A DNA stretch of 64,000 nucleotides from Providencia manganoxydans (GTDB lineage Bacteria; Pseudomonadota; Gammaproteobacteria; Enterobacterales; Enterobacteriaceae), in NCBI RefSeq assembly GCF_016618195.1, contig NZ_CP067099.1:2542001-2606000 (forward strand), in the 5' to 3' direction. Each line of letters starts with the position of its first letter. Position 1 is the first letter of the stretch. Under the pieces are notes generated by a model, which was given only the letters and a program-made list of their open reading frames with translations, was not told the origin of the DNA and made no database searches. Below, one piece after another: positions 35,593-45,293 of the stretch. Both the position numbers and the translations under genes were made by a program.

Positions 35593-36261
35593 CTATTCTT
35601 TGTTAGTATTAATTTTAGCTTTAAGCGCCGCTAATTGCGCGCTAATTTCATCGTCTGCTTTTAGTTCAGCAAATTGCTGATCTAAAGATTTCTGTTTGCC
35701 GATACCATAACTTTGCGCTTCACCTTCCATATGGTCAATACGACGCTCAAATTGCTCAAAACGTGCCATTGCTTCATCCAGCTTACCGCTATCTAATTGG
35801 CGACGAACATTACGGCTTGATTGTGCAGCCTCTAAACGAACCGTCATCGATTGCTGTTTAGCGCGCGTTTCTTGCAATTTATTTTCTAGCTCAGTGATCT
35901 CACCTTTCAAACGAGCTAAGGTTTCTTCAACAATAATATGCTCATGTTTCAGTGTATCAACCATTGCGCTCACTTTTTGTTTTTCAATCAGTGCAGCGCG
36001 AGCTAAGTCTTCTTTATCTTTAACCAGTGCTAGTTCAGCTTTTTCTTGCCAATCTGCCACTTGCTTTTCGCCCATTTCAATGCGACGTTCTAAGCCTTTT
36101 TTCTCAGCTAAAGTACGCGCAGAGGTTGAGCGGATCTCAACTAGCATATCTTCCATTTCCTGAATCATCAGGCGGATCATTTTTTGCGGATCTTCTGCTT
36201 TATCTAGCAAAGATGCGATGTTTGCATTAATGATGTCGGCAAAACGTGAAAAAATACCCAT
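35593..36261 (-). CDS. pspA: Phage shock protein PspA
   Basis: Peripheral inner-membrane protein of 222 aa, an ESCRT-III-fold coiled coil. It stabilises damaged membranes and, when idle, inhibits PspF. It begins [36 protein letters not shown], with almost continuous heptad-rich helix to residue 190. First gene of pspABCD and behind a sigma-54 promoter at 36366-36382. GAGG lies 9-12 nt ahead of the ATG. Confidence 0.98.
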   Translation of the reverse strand: MGIFSRFADIINANIASLLDKAEDPQKMIRLMIQEMEDMLVEIRSTSARTLAEKKGLERRIEMGEKQVADWQEKAELALVKDKEDLARAALIEKQKVSAMVDTLKHEHIIVEETLARLKGEITELENKLQETRAKQQSMTVRLEAAQSSRNVRRQLDSGKLDEAMARFEQFERRIDHMEGEAQSYGIGKQKSLDQQFAELKADDEISAQLAALKAKINTNKE

Positions 36262-36365
36262 TATTTATTTCCTCTTGATGGATTATATCATTCAGTAGAG
36301 CCTCAACCCGATTTTGGCTTCCCACCAATACGTGATGCTCCGTTTGACTATTACATAAAACATAT

Positions 36366-36382
36366 TGCAAGCAGCATGCCAA
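36366..36382 (-). promoter_or_regulatory. Sigma-54 promoter of pspA
   Basis: Minus-strand TTGGCATGCTGCTTGCA carries the -24 GG and -12 GC elements with correct spacing (consensus TGGCAC-N5-TTGC). It lies between divergent pspA and pspF; PspF enhancer sites are expected to its right (about 36390-36450). Confidence 0.92.
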
Positions 36383-36504
36383 CTTTTAATAAAAATCATT
36401 AACCATATGAATAAAAAGAAATAAATTATTTTTATATCATTTTCTCGTACAGTAAACTATAGTTAATATCAGGTCAATAAAACCAACTATTGGTGAAAAT
36501 AACC

Positions 36505-37509
36505 ATGAAAAATACTAACGATACCATTATTGGTAATTCATCTAATTTCTTAGATGTCCTTGAACGTACCTCTGAGTTAGCCAAACTTAACAAACCTATT
36601 TTAGTAATTGGTGAACGAGGTACAGGTAAAGAGTTGATTGCCGACCGCTTACACTTTCTATCCCCCCGCTGGCAAGAGCCTTTTATCTCTCTTAATTGCA
36701 GTGGACTCAATGAGAATTTACTTGATTCTGAGTTATTTGGTCATGAGGCAGGTTCTTTTACTGGTGCCCAAAAACGCCATCAAGGCCGTTTTGAACGGGC
36801 AGATAAAGGTACTTTATTTCTAGATGAACTTGCCACAGCCCCCATGTCTGTACAAGAAAAATTACTACGCGTCATTGAATATGGTGAATTAGAGCGTGTT
36901 GGCGGCAGTCAATCTCTCAAAGTTGATGTACGACTCGTTTGTGCTACTAATGCAAATCTCCCTGAATTAGCAAAAGAAGGTCGTTTCAGAGCTGATTTAC
37001 TCGATAGGCTTGCCTTTGAAGTGATCCGCATCCCACCCCTACGTGAACGTGTCTCCGATATTATGTTGCTAGCTGAGTACTTTGCGATAGCCATGAGTGG
37101 TGAACTCAAACGCCCTTATTTTAGTGGCTTTAGTACAAAAGCTCGACATGCTCTCGAACACTATTCTTGGCCGGGAAATATTCGTGAACTAAAAAATGTT
37201 GTCGAACGCTCGGTGTATCGTCATGGTGAAAGTGAAGAACTTGTTGAGACGATTATATTTGACCCCTTTGGTGAAAAATTATCTGAGCTTGCAGGCCCCA
37301 AACAATCTGAATTTGATAATATCTCCCCACTACCTTCACTTCCTTGTGATTTACGTTTATGGCAACAACAAAGTGAAAAACAATTAGTTGAGCATGCGTT
37401 ACAGCAATGCCAATTTAATCAACGTAAAGCAGCTCAGCGATTATCATTAAGTTATGATCAAATTAGAGGATTAATTAAAAAACATCAAATTGAAGTAAAT
37501 AACATTTAA
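36505..37509 (+). CDS. pspF: PspF, sigma-54 activator of the psp operon
   Basis: A 334-aa bacterial enhancer-binding protein without a receiver domain. AAA+ Walker A is GERGTGKE at 36-43, the sigma-54 contact loop is GSFTGA (Ser for the usual Ala), and Walker B is GTLFLDEL. A C-terminal FIS-type helix-turn-helix follows (NQRKAAQRLSLSYDQIRGLIKKHQI). It is kept off by PspA. The ATG 36505 gives the E. coli-like N-terminus; a TTG at 36490 is in frame but without support. Divergent from pspA. Confidence 0.96.
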   Translation: MKNTNDTIIGNSSNFLDVLERTSELAKLNKPILVIGERGTGKELIADRLHFLSPRWQEPFISLNCSGLNENLLDSELFGHEAGSFTGAQKRHQGRFERADKGTLFLDELATAPMSVQEKLLRVIEYGELERVGGSQSLKVDVRLVCATNANLPELAKEGRFRADLLDRLAFEVIRIPPLRERVSDIMLLAEYFAIAMSGELKRPYFSGFSTKARHALEHYSWPGNIRELKNVVERSVYRHGESEELVETIIFDPFGEKLSELAGPKQSEFDNISPLPSLPCDLRLWQQQSEKQLVEHALQQCQFNQRKAAQRLSLSYDQIRGLIKKHQIEVNNI

Positions 37510-37902
37510 TGAGTAAAATTTAAATGCTAGGTTAATATTAACCTAGCTAAAATGATAGAGATTATATTGATTGCTCCCTACTTGAAATTTCAGAGTAAAT
37601 ACTGAAATACATTGAAAAAACTAGAATTAAATATAACACCGCCATAAATTTTAAGTGACTTAGCGGCTATTTAGACTATGACAGAGATTATTTACACTAT
37701 AATATTGTTATTATTTATATACCATCCTATTATTAATTGGTAAAATAAATTGCTAATTATATTCATCAACAATTATAAGTAAAAACACTTAACCACATAA
37801 TAAAAATTAAAATCGAATAATCACCTTACTTTAATTAATGCTAATAATTAATTTTATGACTTTATGAATATTTCTTTTCTGACTACATTAAAGGGTAAAA
37901 AA
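37510..37902. other. Intergenic region, 393 bp, nothing assigned
   Basis: Extremely AT-rich DNA after pspF. No ERIC-like copy, no clear terminator hairpin and no ORF with a ribosome site. Confidence 0.4.
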
Positions 37903-37977
37903 ATGACTGCCTTAAAAAAAATGATATTATTTTTTTATTTATGGGTATTAGCTACTCTAGTCATGCTATGGATATTA
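37903..37977 (+). other. Out-of-frame signal-peptide start of the next gene (A8 and T7 tracts)
   Basis: ATG 37903 begins MTALKKMILFFYL but runs to a stop at 37977. The following secreted-looking protein is in another frame. Adding one T to the T7 tract at 37930-37936 would join them into MTALKKMILFFLFMGISYSSHA, a standard signal peptide with an SHA cleavage site. Either a sequencing or assembly indel, an inactivating mutation, or slipped-strand phase variation. Confidence 0.65.
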
Positions 37978-38510
37978 TAAAATTACTTTCTAAGTGTGAC
38001 AATTCATTCTTTAAACAAATAAATCAAAATAAGCAATTTACCATGATCCCCGATGCCATCAGTCCATCAGAATTATTCAGTGACAACGGCATTTCAATTC
38101 CTTTACAGCATACCACTGAAGAAGGTATTGAGATTGATCATTTTATTGCCATCGCTATCGACCTCGATCGCTATAAAATCATCCCTAGCGATAATATAAG
38201 TGGCAAATTCTATTTTTGGGGATTTGAAACCTCACAAGCAGAGCTTGGTGTTATACAACGTGTATCAACCAAACTCCCTCTAATTGAAGGGGGTGGATAT
38301 TATGTCGCTAACTCCATGATGCGTAATACCAATGAAGATCCTTGGCAACATAATTTAGCGCCAGTCAGTGGTATTGCACCTACAGGAAATTCAGCTGAGA
38401 AGCTGTTCTTTATAGAAGCAAACAAGGAAAATGGAACGGTTAAACTAATGTGCACATTACAAGGAAATGTTAATGACGAAGACCTAAAAGCTATTGGACT
38501 TATTCATTAA
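37941..38510 (+). CDS. Hypothetical protein, probably exported, signal peptide frameshifted
   Basis: A 189-aa frame, not recognised. From residue 10 on it looks like a mature secreted domain (MDIIKLLSKCDNSFFKQINQ, FIAIAIDLDRYKIIP, GKFYFWGFETSQAELGVIQRV), preceded by the signal-peptide end ISYSSHA. The proper N-terminus is encoded just upstream in a different frame (see 37903-37977). As written, translation from ATG 37941 gives a product with no export signal. Two cysteines (KCDNS, LMCTLQG) could pair. It lies between pspF and the second RyhB, in a slot absent from E. coli. Confidence 0.65.
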   Translation: MGISYSSHAMDIIKLLSKCDNSFFKQINQNKQFTMIPDAISPSELFSDNGISIPLQHTTEEGIEIDHFIAIAIDLDRYKIIPSDNISGKFYFWGFETSQAELGVIQRVSTKLPLIEGGGYYVANSMMRNTNEDPWQHNLAPVSGIAPTGNSAEKLFFIEANKENGTVKLMCTLQGNVNDEDLKAIGLIH

Positions 38511-38531
38511 TAAATCAACCAAGTTTTAGAT

Positions 38532-38624
38532 AAAAAAAAGCCAGCACCCATGCTGGCTATAAAAAAACACTGGAAGCAATGTGAGCAATGTCATGCCTAG
38601 ACCTAAGCTTTTGCTTAGGCGGCA
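38532..38624 (-). ncRNA. ryhB: RyhB small RNA, copy 2
   Basis: On the minus strand the RyhB core at 38592-38569 is identical over 24 bases to copy 1. The 5' hairpin is CCTAAGC-AAAA-GCTTAGG and the 3' terminator AGCCAGC / GCTGGCT with eight Ts, closer to the E. coli RyhB terminator than copy 1 is. A near-perfect Fur box sits over the promoter (-10 TATCAT, -35 TTTACA, 18-bp spacer). Predicted length about 93 nt. It extends the pairing to sodB by two bases compared with copy 1. Copies differ outside the core, as RyhB pairs do in Salmonella and Yersinia, so partly separate targets are likely. Confidence 0.92.
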
Positions 38625-38631
38625 AAGAGAA

Positions 38632-38646
38632 TGATAATAGTTATCA
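38632..38646. promoter_or_regulatory. Fur box over the RyhB-2 promoter
   Basis: TGATAATAGTTATCA, a 7-1-7 dyad matching 14 of 15 bases of the Fur consensus (TGATAAT-N-ATTATCA), overlapping the predicted -10. Confidence 0.9.
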
Positions 38647-38663
38647 GTAGTATTTGTAAAGCG

Positions 38664-38690
38664 CTTTAATGAGATTTCTTCTCATTAAAG
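38664..38690. repeat. Perfect 11-bp dyad upstream of RyhB-2
   Basis: CTTTAATGAGA / TCTCATTAAAG with a TTTCT spacer, ending a few bases upstream of the RyhB-2 -35. No T-run, so it looks more like a binding site or insulating hairpin than a terminator. Not present near RyhB-1. Confidence 0.5.
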
Positions 38691-38766
38691 AATAACAGTT
38701 TGATATTTAAACAATTAAATTTTATTTCGTGTTTCGCTCGCTGATTCAACAATCTCGATTTGCTCC

Positions 38767-38894
38767 ATACTCTAACGAATTCCTGTTGCTGGTAAACAGG
38801 TCGCTAGAAGCACACATATTTAGGTGGCTAGCGCCAGTGAATGCAGTCACCATCCTTAATAAAAGGCACTACAACTTGAAGTAGAGTGGGTATA
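38767..38894 (+). repeat. ERIC-like repeat, copy E
   Basis: About 128 bp from CATACTCTAACGAATTCCTG to CTTGAAGTAGAGTGGGTATA, upstream of sapA. Confidence 0.65.
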
Positions 38895-38977
38895 AAAAAT
38901 AGCTAATATTTTGCTTATACCCTGTCGACCCATTTTTAAGCTACAATAGGTCATTTCAGGTTAACGATATCAGTGAT

Positions 38978-40663
38978 ATGCGCCTAATAACTCTTTGGCT
39001 TCTATTTACTCTTTCACTAACAGCCCAAGCTCTTAGTGGCAATGTCTCATACAGAGATACCGTAGCGAATGATGTTCCTAAAAACATTCGTCAAAATGGC
39101 TTTATCTACTGTGTTAATGGCATTGTCACGACATTTAATCCACAGCTAGTGAGTAGTGGCCTGATTGTCGATCCACTTGCGGCACAAATTTATGACCGCT
39201 TGTTGGATGTAGACCCATTCACCTATCAGCTAATTCCTGAAGTCGCTTCTCACTGGAAAGTGCTCGATAACGGTGCGACTTATCGGCTAACACTGCGTAA
39301 AGATGTCAAATTTCAAGAAACTCCTTGGTTTACTCCTACGCGTAATATGAACGCAGATGATGTTGTCTTTAGTTTCTCACGCATGTTTGAAGTCCATCAT
39401 CCTTATCATTATATTAATGGTGGCCGTTATCCCTACTTTGATAGCTTACAATTCGCCAATAGCGTGCAAAGTATTCGCAAACTTAATGACTATACCGTTG
39501 AGTTTCGTTTAAATGCGCCTGATACCTCTTTTTTATGGCATTTAGCTACCCATTACGCACCTATTTTGTCGGCTGAGTATGCGGATTACCTTTCGAGTAT
39601 CAATCGCCAAGAAATGATTGACTGGCGCCCTGTTGGTACAGGGCCATTTCGACTTGACGATTACCAAGCAGGCCAATTTGTACGTTTGATGCGTAATAAT
39701 AACTACTGGAAAGGTGAACCACGCATGCAAGAAGTGGTTATTGATATGGGTGCAGGGGGAACAGGTCGTATTTCCAAACTGCTAACCGGAGAGTGCGATG
39801 TATTAGCTTACCCTGCTGCGAGTCAATTACCTGTTTTACGTGATGATCCACGATTACGTATCTCAATGCGCTCAGGCATGAACATTGCCTATTTAGCCTT
39901 TAATACCAGTAAGCCCCCTTTAGACCAACTGAAAGTGCGTCAAGCTATTGCTTACGCAATTAATAATGAAAGATTAATGCAATCTATTTATTACGGAACC
40001 GCAGAAACCGCAGCTTCAATCCTCCCACGTGCATCTTGGGCTTATGATAATCAAGCTAAAGTGACGGATTATAATCCTGAGTTGTCGAAAAAAATGTTGC
40101 AAGAGCTTGGTCTTGAAAACCTCAAACTCGACCTTTGGGTTCCTGTTTCTTCACAATCCTATAATCCTAGCCCACTAAAGATGGCAGAGCTGATCCAAGC
40201 GGATTTAGCTCAGGTGGGGATCATTATGAATATTCGCTCTGTAGAAGGACGCTTTCAAGAAAATCAATTGATGGATCGCTCTCATGATATGACATTGGCC
40301 GGTTGGGCTACCGACAGTAACGATCCTGATAGCTTTTTTCGTCCATTATTAAGCTGTGCAGCGATCGCCTCGCAAACTAACCTAAGCCATTGGTGTAGCC
40401 CAACTTTTGATGAAATATTACATAAAGCGTTACTCACTGAGCAATTAGCTGAACGAATTGACTACTATCATCAAGCTCAACAAATATTGAGTCATGATCT
40501 TCCCGTGTTACCTTTGGCTTATTCATTACGCTTACAAGCCTATCGTTTTGATATGAAAGGATTAGTCATTAGTGCATTTGGTAATACCTCATTTGCTGGT
40601 GTTTATCGAGATATGAATGAAAATAGCCCCCAAAATGACCGTAAGCAGGAGCAGCAACCATGA
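38978..40663 (+). CDS. sapA: SapA periplasmic peptide-binding protein
   Basis: Family-5 solute-binding protein of 561 aa. The signal peptide is about 1-19 ([18 protein letters not shown]) and the OppA-type fold includes [38 protein letters not shown] and [26 protein letters not shown]. It delivers substrates to SapBCDF, the system linked to antimicrobial-peptide resistance and potassium uptake in enterics and to putrescine export in E. coli. First gene of the operon; its stop overlaps the sapB start by 4 bp. Confidence 0.96.
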   Translation: MRLITLWLLFTLSLTAQALSGNVSYRDTVANDVPKNIRQNGFIYCVNGIVTTFNPQLVSSGLIVDPLAAQIYDRLLDVDPFTYQLIPEVASHWKVLDNGATYRLTLRKDVKFQETPWFTPTRNMNADDVVFSFSRMFEVHHPYHYINGGRYPYFDSLQFANSVQSIRKLNDYTVEFRLNAPDTSFLWHLATHYAPILSAEYADYLSSINRQEMIDWRPVGTGPFRLDDYQAGQFVRLMRNNNYWKGEPRMQEVVIDMGAGGTGRISKLLTGECDVLAYPAASQLPVLRDDPRLRISMRSGMNIAYLAFNTSKPPLDQLKVRQAIAYAINNERLMQSIYYGTAETAASILPRASWAYDNQAKVTDYNPELSKKMLQELGLENLKLDLWVPVSSQSYNPSPLKMAELIQADLAQVGIIMNIRSVEGRFQENQLMDRSHDMTLAGWATDSNDPDSFFRPLLSCAAIASQTNLSHWCSPTFDEILHKALLTEQLAERIDYYHQAQQILSHDLPVLPLAYSLRLQAYRFDMKGLVISAFGNTSFAGVYRDMNENSPQNDRKQEQQP

Positions 40664-41625
40664 TTATTTACTCGCTGCGACGCATACTATTATTGTTCAT
40701 CACGCTATTTTTTCTTTCTTTGGTCAGTTTTAGTCTGAGCTATTTTACCCCTAATGCACCATTGAGTGGCGCTTCACTTTATGATGCTTATTTATTCTAT
40801 TTTGATGGCTTATTGCACTTCGATTTTGGTGTTTCTAGTATCAATGGTGAACCTATTTCAGATCAGCTAAGAGATACCTTTCCAGCTACCATGGAGCTAT
40901 GTATCTTAGCTTTTATGTTCGCTTTAATTGTGGGGATACCATTAGGTATGATTGCCGCTTTTTGGCGTAATAAGCCCGCAGATATCGCGATTAGCACATT
41001 TGCTTTACTCGGCTTTTCAGTACCCGTTTTTGTATTAGCTTTAGTTCTAACGCTGTTCTTCTCACTGCGTTTAGGTTGGCTCCCTGTTTCTGGAAGAATC
41101 GACCTGCTCTATAATTTAGAATCTGTTACTGGGTTTGCATTAATAGATGCTTGGCTTTCTGATTCACCTTATCGCCAACAAATGATCATTAATGTTTTGG
41201 AACATATGATTTTACCTGTATTAACATTGGCTTTAGCACCTACGACAGAAGTTATTCGCTTAGTTCGTAATAGCACCGAGGAAATTGCTAGTGAAAATTA
41301 TATTAAGGCCGCTGCAACACGTGGATTATCAAGATTAACAATTATTCGGCGACATATATTTCACAATGCAATCCCCCCAATTATTCCAAAACTGGGGCTG
41401 CAATTTTCAACGATGTTAACCCTGACAATGGTTACAGAGTTAGTATTTAACTGGCCAGGGCTTGGTCGTTGGCTGGTAACCGCCATCCGCCAGCAAGATT
41501 ATTCAGCTATTTCTGCTGGCGTGATGCTAATAGGGGCTTTAGTGATCACCGTTAACGTATTGTCTGATATTTTAGGGGCGATGATGGATCCGTTGAAACA
41601 TAAGGATTGGTATGTCCTCAGATAA
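40660..41625 (+). CDS. sapB: SapB ABC transporter permease
   Basis: DppB-type permease of 321 aa with about six helices ([29 protein letters not shown] at the N-terminus) and the EAA-type loop [27 protein letters not shown] near residues 225-250. Pairs with SapC. It starts within the last codon of sapA and overlaps sapC by 14 bp, so translation is tightly coupled. Confidence 0.96.
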   Translation: MIIYSLRRILLLFITLFFLSLVSFSLSYFTPNAPLSGASLYDAYLFYFDGLLHFDFGVSSINGEPISDQLRDTFPATMELCILAFMFALIVGIPLGMIAAFWRNKPADIAISTFALLGFSVPVFVLALVLTLFFSLRLGWLPVSGRIDLLYNLESVTGFALIDAWLSDSPYRQQMIINVLEHMILPVLTLALAPTTEVIRLVRNSTEEIASENYIKAAATRGLSRLTIIRRHIFHNAIPPIIPKLGLQFSTMLTLTMVTELVFNWPGLGRWLVTAIRQQDYSAISAGVMLIGALVITVNVLSDILGAMMDPLKHKDWYVLR

Positions 41626-42502
41626 TTTTTATCGTGAACAGAAGATGCCATCCCCAACACGGGTGGTTTGGAATATTTTTTCTTCTGATATCATTTCTAT
41701 GATCGGTTTCTATGGGGTACTGTTTCTATTAATACTGTGCTTCGTAGGGCCGTATCTTGCGCCTTATACCATTGATCAGCAGTTTTTAGGCTATCAGTTA
41801 TTGCCACCATCATGGTCTCATTACGGTAATGTCGCTTTTTTCCTTGGAACTGACGATCTAGGGCGAGATATCCTGAGTCGTTTGATCATTGGCACAAAAT
41901 CCACTTTTGGCGCAGCACTCCTCGTGACATTTATTGCCACCTTAGTTGGCCTAATACTTGGTTGCCTTGCTGGTATGACCCGTGGTTTAAAATCTGCGGT
42001 TTTTAATCACGTACTTGATACCCTACTGTCTATTCCATCATTGCTACTTGCCATTATCGTTGTCGCTTTTATGGGAGCAAGCTTACAAAATGCCATGCTT
42101 GCTATCTGTTTGGCGTTGATCCCACGTATGGTCAGAACAATTTATGTCGCCGTTCATGATGAATTAGATAAAGAATATATTGTTGCTGCACGGTTGGATG
42201 GTGCATCAAATATTTTTATTTTGTGGTATACCGTATTACCGAATATTACCCCGATCCTTGTTACTGAGCTGACACGTGCGCTATCCATTGCCATTTTAGA
42301 TATTGCTGCACTAGGGTTTCTTGATCTTGGCGCTCAGTTACCTTCTTCTGAATGGGGAGCGATGTTAGGCGATACTTTAGAGCTGATTTATGTTGCACCT
42401 TGGTCAGTGATTTTACCCGGTGCTGCAATTATGATCAGTGTCCTGTTCGTCAATTTGCTTGGTGATGGATTGCACCGAGCTATTAATGCGGGAGTTGAAT
42501 AA
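41612..42502 (+). CDS. sapC: SapC ABC transporter permease
   Basis: DppC-type permease of 296 aa. The N-terminal cytosolic stretch precedes helix 1 ([23 protein letters not shown]). The [14 protein letters not shown] motif and the EAA loop [26 protein letters not shown] are typical. It forms the membrane channel with SapB. Its stop and the sapD start overlap by one base. Confidence 0.96.
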   Translation: MSSDNFYREQKMPSPTRVVWNIFSSDIISMIGFYGVLFLLILCFVGPYLAPYTIDQQFLGYQLLPPSWSHYGNVAFFLGTDDLGRDILSRLIIGTKSTFGAALLVTFIATLVGLILGCLAGMTRGLKSAVFNHVLDTLLSIPSLLLAIIVVAFMGASLQNAMLAICLALIPRMVRTIYVAVHDELDKEYIVAARLDGASNIFILWYTVLPNITPILVTELTRALSIAILDIAALGFLDLGAQLPSSEWGAMLGDTLELIYVAPWSVILPGAAIMISVLFVNLLGDGLHRAINAGVE

Positions 42503-43497
42503 TGCCTCTGTTAGACATCCGCAATTTGACCATTGAGTTTTTGACGGCTAACGGCCCTGTTAAAGCGGTCGACCGTATTTCCATGACCCTATCTGAAGGG
42601 GAAGTACGTGGATTAGTGGGTGAATCAGGCTCAGGCAAAAGTCTTATTGCTAAAGCCATTTGTGGTGTCACTAAAGACAATATTCGAGTGACCGCTGACC
42701 GTTTTCGTTTTCAAGATATTGATTTATTAAAACTTAGCCCACGAAAACGACGCAAATTGATCGGTCATAATATCTCAATGATATTTCAAGAACCGCAATC
42801 TTGCCTTGACCCTTCTGAAGACATCGGTAAGCAACTGATACAAGCGATCCCCGGCTGGACTTATAAAGGCCGTTGGTGGCAACGCTTTAATTGGCGAAAG
42901 CGTCGCGCTATTGAATTATTACATCGTGTAGGCATTAAAGATCATAAAGATATCATGCGTAGCTACCCCTATGAACTTACCGATGGTGAGTGTCAAAAGG
43001 TGATGATCGCGATTGCTATTGCCAATCAGCCACGCTTATTGATTGCTGACGAGCCCACAAATGCTATGGAATCAACCACTCAAGCGCAGATTTTCCGTTT
43101 ACTCGATAAACTAAATCAAAATAATAATATGTCCATATTATTAATTAGCCATGATATGGAACTAATGTCCAAGTTAGTGGATAGAATTAACGTGCTTTAT
43201 TGCGGGCAAACTGTTGAAAGTGCGACTCCTGAAGATATTCTACAACGTCCACACCATCCCTATACACAAGCGCTTATTCGTTCAATTCCTGACTTTGAAA
43301 GCCCTATTCCTCATAAAGGACGATTAAATACGTTACCTGGAGCTATCCCATCATTAGAGCATTTGCCAATTGGTTGTAGGCTTGGTCCGCGTTGCCCTTA
43401 TGCACAACGTACATGTATTGTCGCCCCACCACTGCGTAATATTAAAAACCACCTATTCGCTTGTCATTATCCGCTGAATACGGAGGAGCAATCTTAA
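42502..43497 (+). CDS. sapD: SapD ABC transporter ATP-binding protein
   Basis: A 331-aa ABC ATPase: Walker A GESGSGKS at 40-47, signature LTDGECQKV (the canonical LSGGQ is modified, as also in E. coli SapD), Walker [12 protein letters not shown], and the C-terminal oligopeptide/dipeptide domain with a Cys motif ([14 protein letters not shown]). It powers SapBC with SapF and in E. coli also supports Trk potassium uptake. Shares one base with sapF. Confidence 0.96.
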   Translation: MPLLDIRNLTIEFLTANGPVKAVDRISMTLSEGEVRGLVGESGSGKSLIAKAICGVTKDNIRVTADRFRFQDIDLLKLSPRKRRKLIGHNISMIFQEPQSCLDPSEDIGKQLIQAIPGWTYKGRWWQRFNWRKRRAIELLHRVGIKDHKDIMRSYPYELTDGECQKVMIAIAIANQPRLLIADEPTNAMESTTQAQIFRLLDKLNQNNNMSILLISHDMELMSKLVDRINVLYCGQTVESATPEDILQRPHHPYTQALIRSIPDFESPIPHKGRLNTLPGAIPSLEHLPIGCRLGPRCPYAQRTCIVAPPLRNIKNHLFACHYPLNTEEQS

Positions 43498-44300
43498 TGG
43501 AGGCACTACTTGAGGTACGTAACCTCACAAAAACGTTTCGTTTTCGTGAAGGACTATTTCGTCGTTATGAATTAGAAGCGGTGAAACCACTCAGTTTCAA
43601 TTTGCAAGCAGGACAAACCTTAGCCATTATTGGTGCTAACGGTTCGGGAAAATCAACACTTGCTCGGATGTTATCAGGCGTCACAGAGCCAACCGCGGGG
43701 GAAATTATGATCCGTGGACATCAGCTCAATTATGGTGATTATGGTTATCGTAGTCAGCGAATACGCATGATATTTCAAGATCCCAGTACTTCATTAAACC
43801 CAAGACAACGTATCGGCCAAACACTTGAGTTACCTTTAAAACTCAATACTGAGTTGACAGGTATTGAACGAGAACGGCGTATTATTCAAACCTTACGCCA
43901 AGTCGGTTTATTGCCTGATCATGCAGAGTATTACCCACATATGCTAGCTTCTGGGCAAAAACAACGTGTTGCATTAGCCAGAGCGCTAATTTTACAACCT
44001 GAAATTATTATTGCTGACGAAGCATTAGCTTCCCTAGATATGTCGATGCGCTCGCAAATAATTAATCTAATGCTCGAATTACAAGCAAAGCAAGATATAG
44101 CCTATATTTATGTCACACAGCATTTAGGCATGATGAAACATATTAGTGATAAAATGTTAGTAATGGATAAAGGCGTTGTCGTTGAGCGCGGTAATACTGC
44201 TGAGGTATTAGCAGCTCCGCTGCATGATGTTACTCGCCGATTAATTGAGAGTCATTTTGGTGAACCTCTTTCAATCGATGCATGGCGTCAGGATCTTTGA
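43497..44300 (+). CDS. sapF: SapF ABC transporter ATP-binding protein
   Basis: A 267-aa ABC ATPase: Walker A GANGSGKS near 47-54, Q-loop FQDPSTSLNPRQRIG, signature LASGQKQRVALARAL, Walker B IIIADEALASLD. The start at 43497 (TAATG with the sapD stop) has GGAGGAG ahead and is preferred to the in-frame start 36 bp earlier inside sapD. Last gene of sapABCDF. Confidence 0.95.
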   Translation: MEALLEVRNLTKTFRFREGLFRRYELEAVKPLSFNLQAGQTLAIIGANGSGKSTLARMLSGVTEPTAGEIMIRGHQLNYGDYGYRSQRIRMIFQDPSTSLNPRQRIGQTLELPLKLNTELTGIERERRIIQTLRQVGLLPDHAEYYPHMLASGQKQRVALARALILQPEIIIADEALASLDMSMRSQIINLMLELQAKQDIAYIYVTQHLGMMKHISDKMLVMDKGVVVERGNTAEVLAAPLHDVTRRLIESHFGEPLSIDAWRQDL

Positions 44301-44390
44301 CTGCTCCGACAAGCGCAGCAAAATATCCTTCTTGATATAATACATGGTAATATATAGCCGATTCGTCAATAAGAGATGCGAAAACTACCC

Positions 44391-44405
44391 AAGACACAGT
44401 GTCTT
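44391..44405. promoter_or_regulatory. 15-bp perfect dyad upstream of fabI
   Basis: AAGACAC-A-GTGTCTT, 46 bp before the fabI start and directly before a -10-like TATATT (44410-44415). Symmetry and position suggest an operator; it does not match FadR or FabR sites that I know. Confidence 0.5.
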
Positions 44406-44450
44406 CTGTTATATTCGCGTTTTCAATAGAAAATAAACAAGGATAATGCT

Positions 44451-45239
44451 ATGGGTTTTTTAACCGGCAAACGCATTCTAATCACTGGCGTTGCCAGTAA
44501 ATTATCAATTGCATACGGTATTGCAAAAGCAATGCGTGAACAAGGCGCTGAATTAGCGTTTACTTATCAGAACGAAAAACTGAAACCACGCGTTGAAGAG
44601 TTCGCGGCATCTTTAGACTCTAACATCGTTATTGAATGTGATGTGGCGGTTGATGCAAGTATTGACGCTCTGTTTGCTGAATTAGGAAAATCATGGACTA
44701 AATTTGATGGCTTTGTGCACTCAATTGGTTTTGCTCCAGCAGATCAATTAGATGGCGACTATGTTGATGCCGTTACCCGTGATGGTTTCCGTATTGCTCA
44801 CGACATCAGTGCATATAGCTTTGTTGCGATGGCAAAAGCATGTCGTGACATGCTTAACCCAGATGCAGCTTTACTTACTCTGACTTACTTAGGTGCAGAG
44901 CGTGCGATCCCTAACTACAATGTCATGGGCTTAGCTAAAGCTTCATTAGAAGCTAACGTGCGTTATATGGCGAACGCGATGGGTCCTCAAGGTATCCGTG
45001 TTAATGCTGTTTCTGCCGGCCCTATCCGTACATTGGCAGCATCTGGTATCAAAGACTTCCGCAAAATGCTGGCACACTGTGAAGCTGTAACACCAATTCG
45101 TCGTACTGTCACCATTGAAGACGTTGGTAACACTTCAGCATTCCTTTGCTCAAACCTTGCAGCCGGTATCACTGGTGAAGTGGTTCATGTTGATGGTGGT
45201 TTTAGCATCGCGGCAATGAATGAATTAGAGTTGAAATAA
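44451..45239 (+). CDS. fabI: Enoyl-[acyl-carrier-protein] reductase FabI
   Basis: NADH-dependent enoyl-ACP reductase, last step of each fatty-acid elongation cycle. The 262-aa product has the Rossmann start [16 protein letters not shown] and the catalytic Tyr156-x6-Lys163 with Tyr146 ([21 protein letters not shown] read as separate blocks). Gly93 (SIGFAP) is the triclosan-contact position, unchanged from the sensitive E. coli form. Same position after sapF as in E. coli. Followed by a strong terminator. Confidence 0.98.
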   Translation: MGFLTGKRILITGVASKLSIAYGIAKAMREQGAELAFTYQNEKLKPRVEEFAASLDSNIVIECDVAVDASIDALFAELGKSWTKFDGFVHSIGFAPADQLDGDYVDAVTRDGFRIAHDISAYSFVAMAKACRDMLNPDAALLTLTYLGAERAIPNYNVMGLAKASLEANVRYMANAMGPQGIRVNAVSAGPIRTLAASGIKDFRKMLAHCEAVTPIRRTVTIEDVGNTSAFLCSNLAAGITGEVVHVDGGFSIAAMNELELK

Positions 45240-45258
45240 GTCATACTCTAGTTCGATG

Positions 45259-45282
45259 ACGCCATCTTCGGATGGCGTTTTG
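45259..45282 (+). terminator. Terminator of fabI
   Basis: ACGCCATC / GATGGCGT with a TTCG tetraloop followed by TTTG; a very stable hairpin 19 bp after the stop. Confidence 0.85.
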
Positions 45283-45293
45283 CTATCTTGGGA

